Source: Rhyacophila brunnea
Taxonomy: Eukaryota; Arthropoda; Insecta; Trichoptera; Rhyacophilidae
Direction: 5' to 3'
NCBI GenBank assembly: GCA_022495005.1
Contig: JAGYXB010000653.1
Span: forward strand, 992,001 to 1,056,000
Length of the DNA stretch: 64,000 nt
Positions within the stretch are counted from its first letter, which is position 1. Each line of letters opens with the position of its first letter. The position numbers and the translations under genes are program-made. Under the pieces are notes generated by a model. It was given only the letters and a program-made list of their open reading frames with translations, did no database searches and was not told the origin of the DNA. Of this stretch, positions 60,045 to 64,000 are shown in pieces.

Positions 60045-60399
60045 GTTAGTTTAGGTCTATGTTGGGTTAGGTTAGTCTCTATGTCGATAAAATTTAGAGA
60101 ATTGTACCGCAATGTGTACAATGTACTATTGAATATCACAATAATCGCAGAGCCACAAATCGCTTTTCTAATTGACAGCAACAATTAATATTTTATAAAT
60201 ATACATAATTTGGAAGTACCTAGGAAAGATAGTACTAAGCTAAGATAGTACTAAGATAGTACTAGCTGTAAATTAGAAAAGCGATTTGTGGCTCTGCGAT
60301 TATTGTGATATTCAATAGTACATTGTACACATTGCGGTACAATTCTCTAAATTTTATCGACATAGAGACTAACCTAACCCAACATAGACCTAAACTAAC
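60045..60399. repeat. Perfect inverted repeat, 129-bp arms with 97-bp spacer
   Basis: The arm 60045-60173 (from GTTAGTTTAGGTCTATGTTG to CGCTTTTCTAATT) and the reverse complement of 60271-60399 agree at all 129 positions by base-by-base reading. ACAGC continues the pairing inward after one mismatch. The spacer has three AAGATAGTACT repeats. No open frame. RNA from either strand would form a long hairpin. Confidence 0.9.
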
Positions 60400-60741
60400 C
60401 TAACCTAACTTACTTAAACAGAGCTAGAGGCAGGGCCTGAATAATGGTTCCTCACTCAGACGAGTACTGTACAACAAGATCTTCCTGGCTACGTCTTAAA
60501 ACTGTCAACTAACAAGCTTCTCCTATTAAGTCGACGACAGCGACTTCCGGCTTTTGCCTAAATTTTCTTGTTAGACAGTATAGGCCATGTGATAACGGGT
60601 TGTAGTTAAAGCATTCAAAAAATTTTAAAAACAATACTTCAGTTGCTGATTTGTTCTCAGTATGATACCAATAAAATAACGTAAAAATGTAACATATTAC
60701 GTATTTATATCATATGATACTTTATATAACATATCGTAGGA

Positions 60742-61401
60742 CAGAGGTGGCAAACCTATGTCACGCGAGATAATTTTGCATGGCACGCATTTGAAAAGAG
60801 AAAAAGAATACCTATAATAATAATAAATGACAGATGGTATTGTATAAAAAATACCAGGCAAATAATCTTCATTGCGTTTAATGTAAATATATAATTACAT
60901 AGGTTGGTCCTTAGAATTTATGCGTCACATATAATAGTATCGCAATAACCTCATCGGGCGGCGAGGGGTATGCCGCGCCGCGAATCTCTAATTTTGATCG
61001 ATTTATAATGCATGAGACCACTGCAGCGAGAGAATGCCTCATCTGATCGAAGCAGTTATGGTGTCAATTTGTGAGTAAATAACCAATCTAATTAATTTAA
61101 TAACAAACGATTTCATTTCTACCCACAAAAAATCAATTCACGAAATAAGCAACGAACTAGTAGGTAGTAGTAATTCTGGCAGACAGTTTCAAAATTGATG
61201 GATTGAAATGTATGGCGCAATTGAAAAAAGTGATAAAGCTATTATGTGTGCTATGTTCTTGAGTGGTATCTATAATATAATCATTTTTTTAATATATTTT
61301 TTTAAAACTATTTTTCCCCATAACTGCTCGGCACGTCAGATAGTTGAAAAATAATATTTGAGAAATTTTGGCACGCGTACGTAAAAGGTTCGCCAACCCT
61401 G
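60742..61401. mobile_element. hAT-like non-autonomous element with perfect 8-bp target duplication
   Basis: It starts CAGAGGTGGCAAACCTATGT and ends TAAAAGGTTCGCCAACCCTG, whose reverse complement starts CAGGGTTGGCGAACC. The flanks TCGTAGGA (60734-60741) and TCGTAGGA (61402-61409) are identical. GGCACGC words lie inside both ends. The 660-bp interior has no transposase frame. Confidence 0.85.
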
Positions 61402-62664
61402 TCGTAGGATATATTAAAATTGAAGGATATGTAATATTTTGTATATATAAAAAAAGAAAACGCGGTAAGCCATACCCTTCTTATTTGACGTTTGTTTTAC
61501 AAAAAAATAAAATATTTCACTCCACATAATGTACGGGGTTCTCTTGTCAACCTCGCTTATCACTTTCGTCAGAACAAAGACCCTTTCAAATTATGTGTAT
61601 GCATAAAATATATAATAAAAAAGTGAAAATATTCGCATTATCTATGTGAATGAAACAGCATTATTTTATTTTTGTGACATCGTCGCTATAGGATTGGTTT
61701 CCCGAATATCCGTTTTGTCGAAATTGACCTCTTAATGCAGAATTTTTTTTGTATCTAATTGGACGAGAACCATCCCTTTCTTTAAATTACTTTGTAATGG
61801 TAATGGATACATCATTCATATGCTGTAAAAATAACAATTTAAATATCTCCATGTATTTAAATATAGGATTATGAAATTTGTTTTTCGTCTCCTGAACATT
61901 TGGTCTATTCGGAAAACCAATCCTACAGCGACGACATGTTACTGCTAACCCTTTAAATGCGACTTATTATTATTAATTTTAACATTTTAAATCCTCGTCA
62001 CTATATCGGTTCCGGTTGAGGAAATATTACTTACTCTAACGATTTATAAGTGAAATAATCGGTACCTACTTTAAAACTAATTAGTTTTAAGCATGACCTG
62101 GACAAATAACATAAGTATAGATAGTACTTAGTAATAGTCGTTGTCCTATAATATGCGTATATTATAATCTGGCACCGTATAATTCTGGATAAGAAAGACT
62201 TAAACCGATTGACAAAATATTATGGATAATACGCCTGATATCATACACATTTGTGATAACTTGAAGGAGAATTAAATTCAAAAATATCATTTTGTTCCAT
62301 TGGATAGCATAAGAACAAGGTGATGTTATGTGCGGGCATTAATATTGTAGAAAATGATTTTGATTTTTAGATAATCATTTAATATCCGCATAAATTATTT
62401 ATGACGATTGAATTAGCTCAACCACAACCCTTTTTTTGCAAAACCCTTTTGTAAAATATCAGAATACAATTAGCTGACTGAAAAATAATATTAAGGTTAA
62501 TTACAAAACAGACGTGTAACGCAGTAATCAGTGAGATACCCACACCCAGTCACTATTTTAAACGAAAGTTTGCAGATAAATATAATCCTGAAATACACAA
62601 CAACGAGAAATTAGCGTCGCAGGTGAGTATTTTGTCATTTTGACGGTATCTACATACTCTAGAT

Positions 62665-62977
62665 CAGCGATTCTCAAACTTTAAAAAAAATCCTGCGTGG
62701 CGGTCCCTTTAAAAATTGTTCGTTGGCTCGCGGACCCCTTTAATAAAAATCTATATTATTTTAAAGAAATTGGGGCGCCAAATACTTTACACAAGGGTGC
62801 CACATACCTACGGCGCGGCACTGCTGGTGAATAAAACATATTTTCACAAATAATTATAATATATTCAGAATCAGAATATTGTATTATGTATATCTATTTG
62901 TATTTTTGTGATTTTTTTTTAAATTATTTTTTACTTCAAAATAAAACATTCGCGTGCCATCGGTTCACCATCACTGC
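62665..62977. mobile_element. hAT-like non-autonomous element
   Basis: The left end CAGCGATTCTCAAACT with downstream GCTCGCGGACCCC and the right end (reverse complement CAGTGATGGTGAACC) are typical hAT-type termini. Flanks CTCTAGAT and CTCTATAA agree at 6 of 8 bases and fit the nTCTAGAn target preference. No coding capacity. Confidence 0.65.
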
Positions 62978-63259
62978 TCTATAAATACTATGGCATGATA
63001 TGTACATGACAATTTTCAGAATGATTAAATGCTTAAAAATAGGTTACGTTAATCCGTGTTTAACTTTGTATAACAAAAACGTTTTAAATTTAGGTTCACA
63101 AGTTCGGCGGAACTCGATTGGAAAGCCCTGCTTTATGTTTTTAATAGTATGCAACAATATTCAATTTCGACGCCCTTAAAAATAATTAATAATTTAATGT
63201 TTTCATTTACGTAATGGGTAAATAATGCAAATAAAATTGAATATAATAATATTATAAGC

Positions 63260-63400
63260 CGTGCGTTGTTTCCATTCGAAAAGGTCAAGCGGATATCTCT
63301 TGTCGCCAATTTTTGAGCCGCCCACCCGAAACTTTAAAACGCTTAGTGGCGGTAGGCGGGGGGCGGTTCCGCCTACACAGATTAAACCCGGATAAGACTC
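63260..63400. other. GC-richer patch near the window end
   Basis: CCGTGCGTTGTTTCCATTCG, then GGTGGCGG-like runs and GGGCGGTTCCGCC, stand out from the AT-rich background. It matches no repeat in the window and has no receptor-like frame. It could be regulatory or repeat-derived. Confidence 0.2.
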
Positions 63401-63559
63401 ATCAACAGTTAATTATTGTATAACGGGTAGGTAATGTTTTAAATTCAAAATGGTCGAATAGCTTTCTGCATAAATTAAATTATGTGTGTTAACAACCTTG
63501 ATCTCGTTCAGCCCAATTAAGCTTGACAATGGATTATGGATTTAGATTATCAGGGTAGT

Positions 63560-64000
63560 GCCGTCAATACCAGTGATAAAGGGTGGAGGTAGGCTGCTAA
63601 AATTCGACATAAAGTGCACAAAACTTATTTGTTTTAATTGAACTAAGAATACAATTTGCAGGTGAGGCTGGTTACTTTTAACACTTCAATTAAACTCTGC
63701 CTAAACCAAACCATAATAGTTTTGGTACGATATGAGTGATCCGACAAAAATAGTGCATACCTCTTCAGTCATATTTATTTGCTTGAATTAAGAATACATA
63801 TTATTGCAGATGGTGTTGAATCGTTTTTTTTAATTCATTAAGCTCTGCCTAACCAAACCATAATCAATAAAAAAATTCTTCTATCTATAAAATATCTAAA
63901 ATTATATATGATTTAATGGCATATTTTAAATATTTTATAGAGAAACGAATATTTTTTTTACTATTGATTATTGGATTAGGCAGGGTTTAATTGAATTTTA
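63560..64000. repeat. Partial foldback repeat, cut by the window end
   Basis: It shares AAAGGGTGGAGGTAGG, the CTGCCTAAACCAAACCATAA word (twice) and the inverted GGATTAGGCAGGGTTTAATT with the element at 5794-6465. The right side runs off the window. Confidence 0.65.

Larger units (their letters stand above)
58445..64000 (+). other. nAChRalpha6: Sequence after exon 8, presumably intron 8
   Basis: It starts at the GTAAGA donor of exon 8, and no further receptor exon is recognisable up to the window end. It holds the TGACAAAACAGAACA units, the perfect 129-bp inverted repeat, two hAT-like elements (60742-61401, 62665-62977) and a partial foldback copy at the end. Confidence 0.65.

Noticed and set aside
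59591..60188. Cys/Phe-rich frames FCFVTVLFC
   Set aside because: Translations of the TGTTCTGTTTTGTCA array; not proteins.

Overview
This window is insect nuclear DNA. It is AT-rich, with very long introns full of decayed transposons, repeated TAGGTACCTA-like words and a degenerate CCTAA stretch (the arthropod telomere motif). The order is not certain: a hemipteran such as an aphid relative or a lepidopteran would both fit. There is nothing bacterial here (no operons, CRISPR arrays or ribosome binding sites), and I did not find a credible second host gene.

One gene runs on the + strand across almost the whole window. It is a nicotinic acetylcholine receptor subunit of the insect alpha5/alpha6/alpha7 group, most likely alpha6, the target of spinosyn insecticides. 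Eight exons splice in frame with GT/AG junctions: 1767-1824, 22434-22573, 29722-29766, 49440-49549, 51666-51846, 52958-53033, 54399-54593 and 58248-58444. They total 1002 bases (334 codons) and encode the signal peptide, the whole ligand-binding domain, TM1, TM2 and TM3. The intracellular loop, TM4 and 3' UTR must lie beyond base 64000. Introns 1 to 3 are about 20.6, 7.1 and 19.7 kb; introns 4 to 7 are 1.1 to 3.7 kb.

The rest is upstream sequence (1-1766, with two GC-rich patches) and introns carrying mobile-element debris. Supported items are: a 3' fragment of a non-LTR retrotransposon (16241-16795); two decayed RTE-like fragments (30278-30385, 31953-32396); a pogo/Tigger-like element with TA duplication (56942-57506); several hAT-like non-autonomous elements, one with a perfect 8-bp target duplication (60742-61401); a family of five copies ending in TTAA (12422, 20896, 24267, 27508, 37255); a four-copy family ending in ACAACGTTTT (8927, 18274, 23052, 32818); foldback elements (4324-5209, 5794-6465, 12304-12420, 52341-52486); and several tRNA-like SINE heads.

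The most striking unexplained structure is a perfect 129-bp inverted repeat at 60045-60173 and 60271-60399, next to an array built on a TGACAAAACAGAACA motif, downstream of exon 8 and probably inside the following intron. No wholly new multi-gene system is visible; the interesting signals are structural DNA features and details of the receptor gene.
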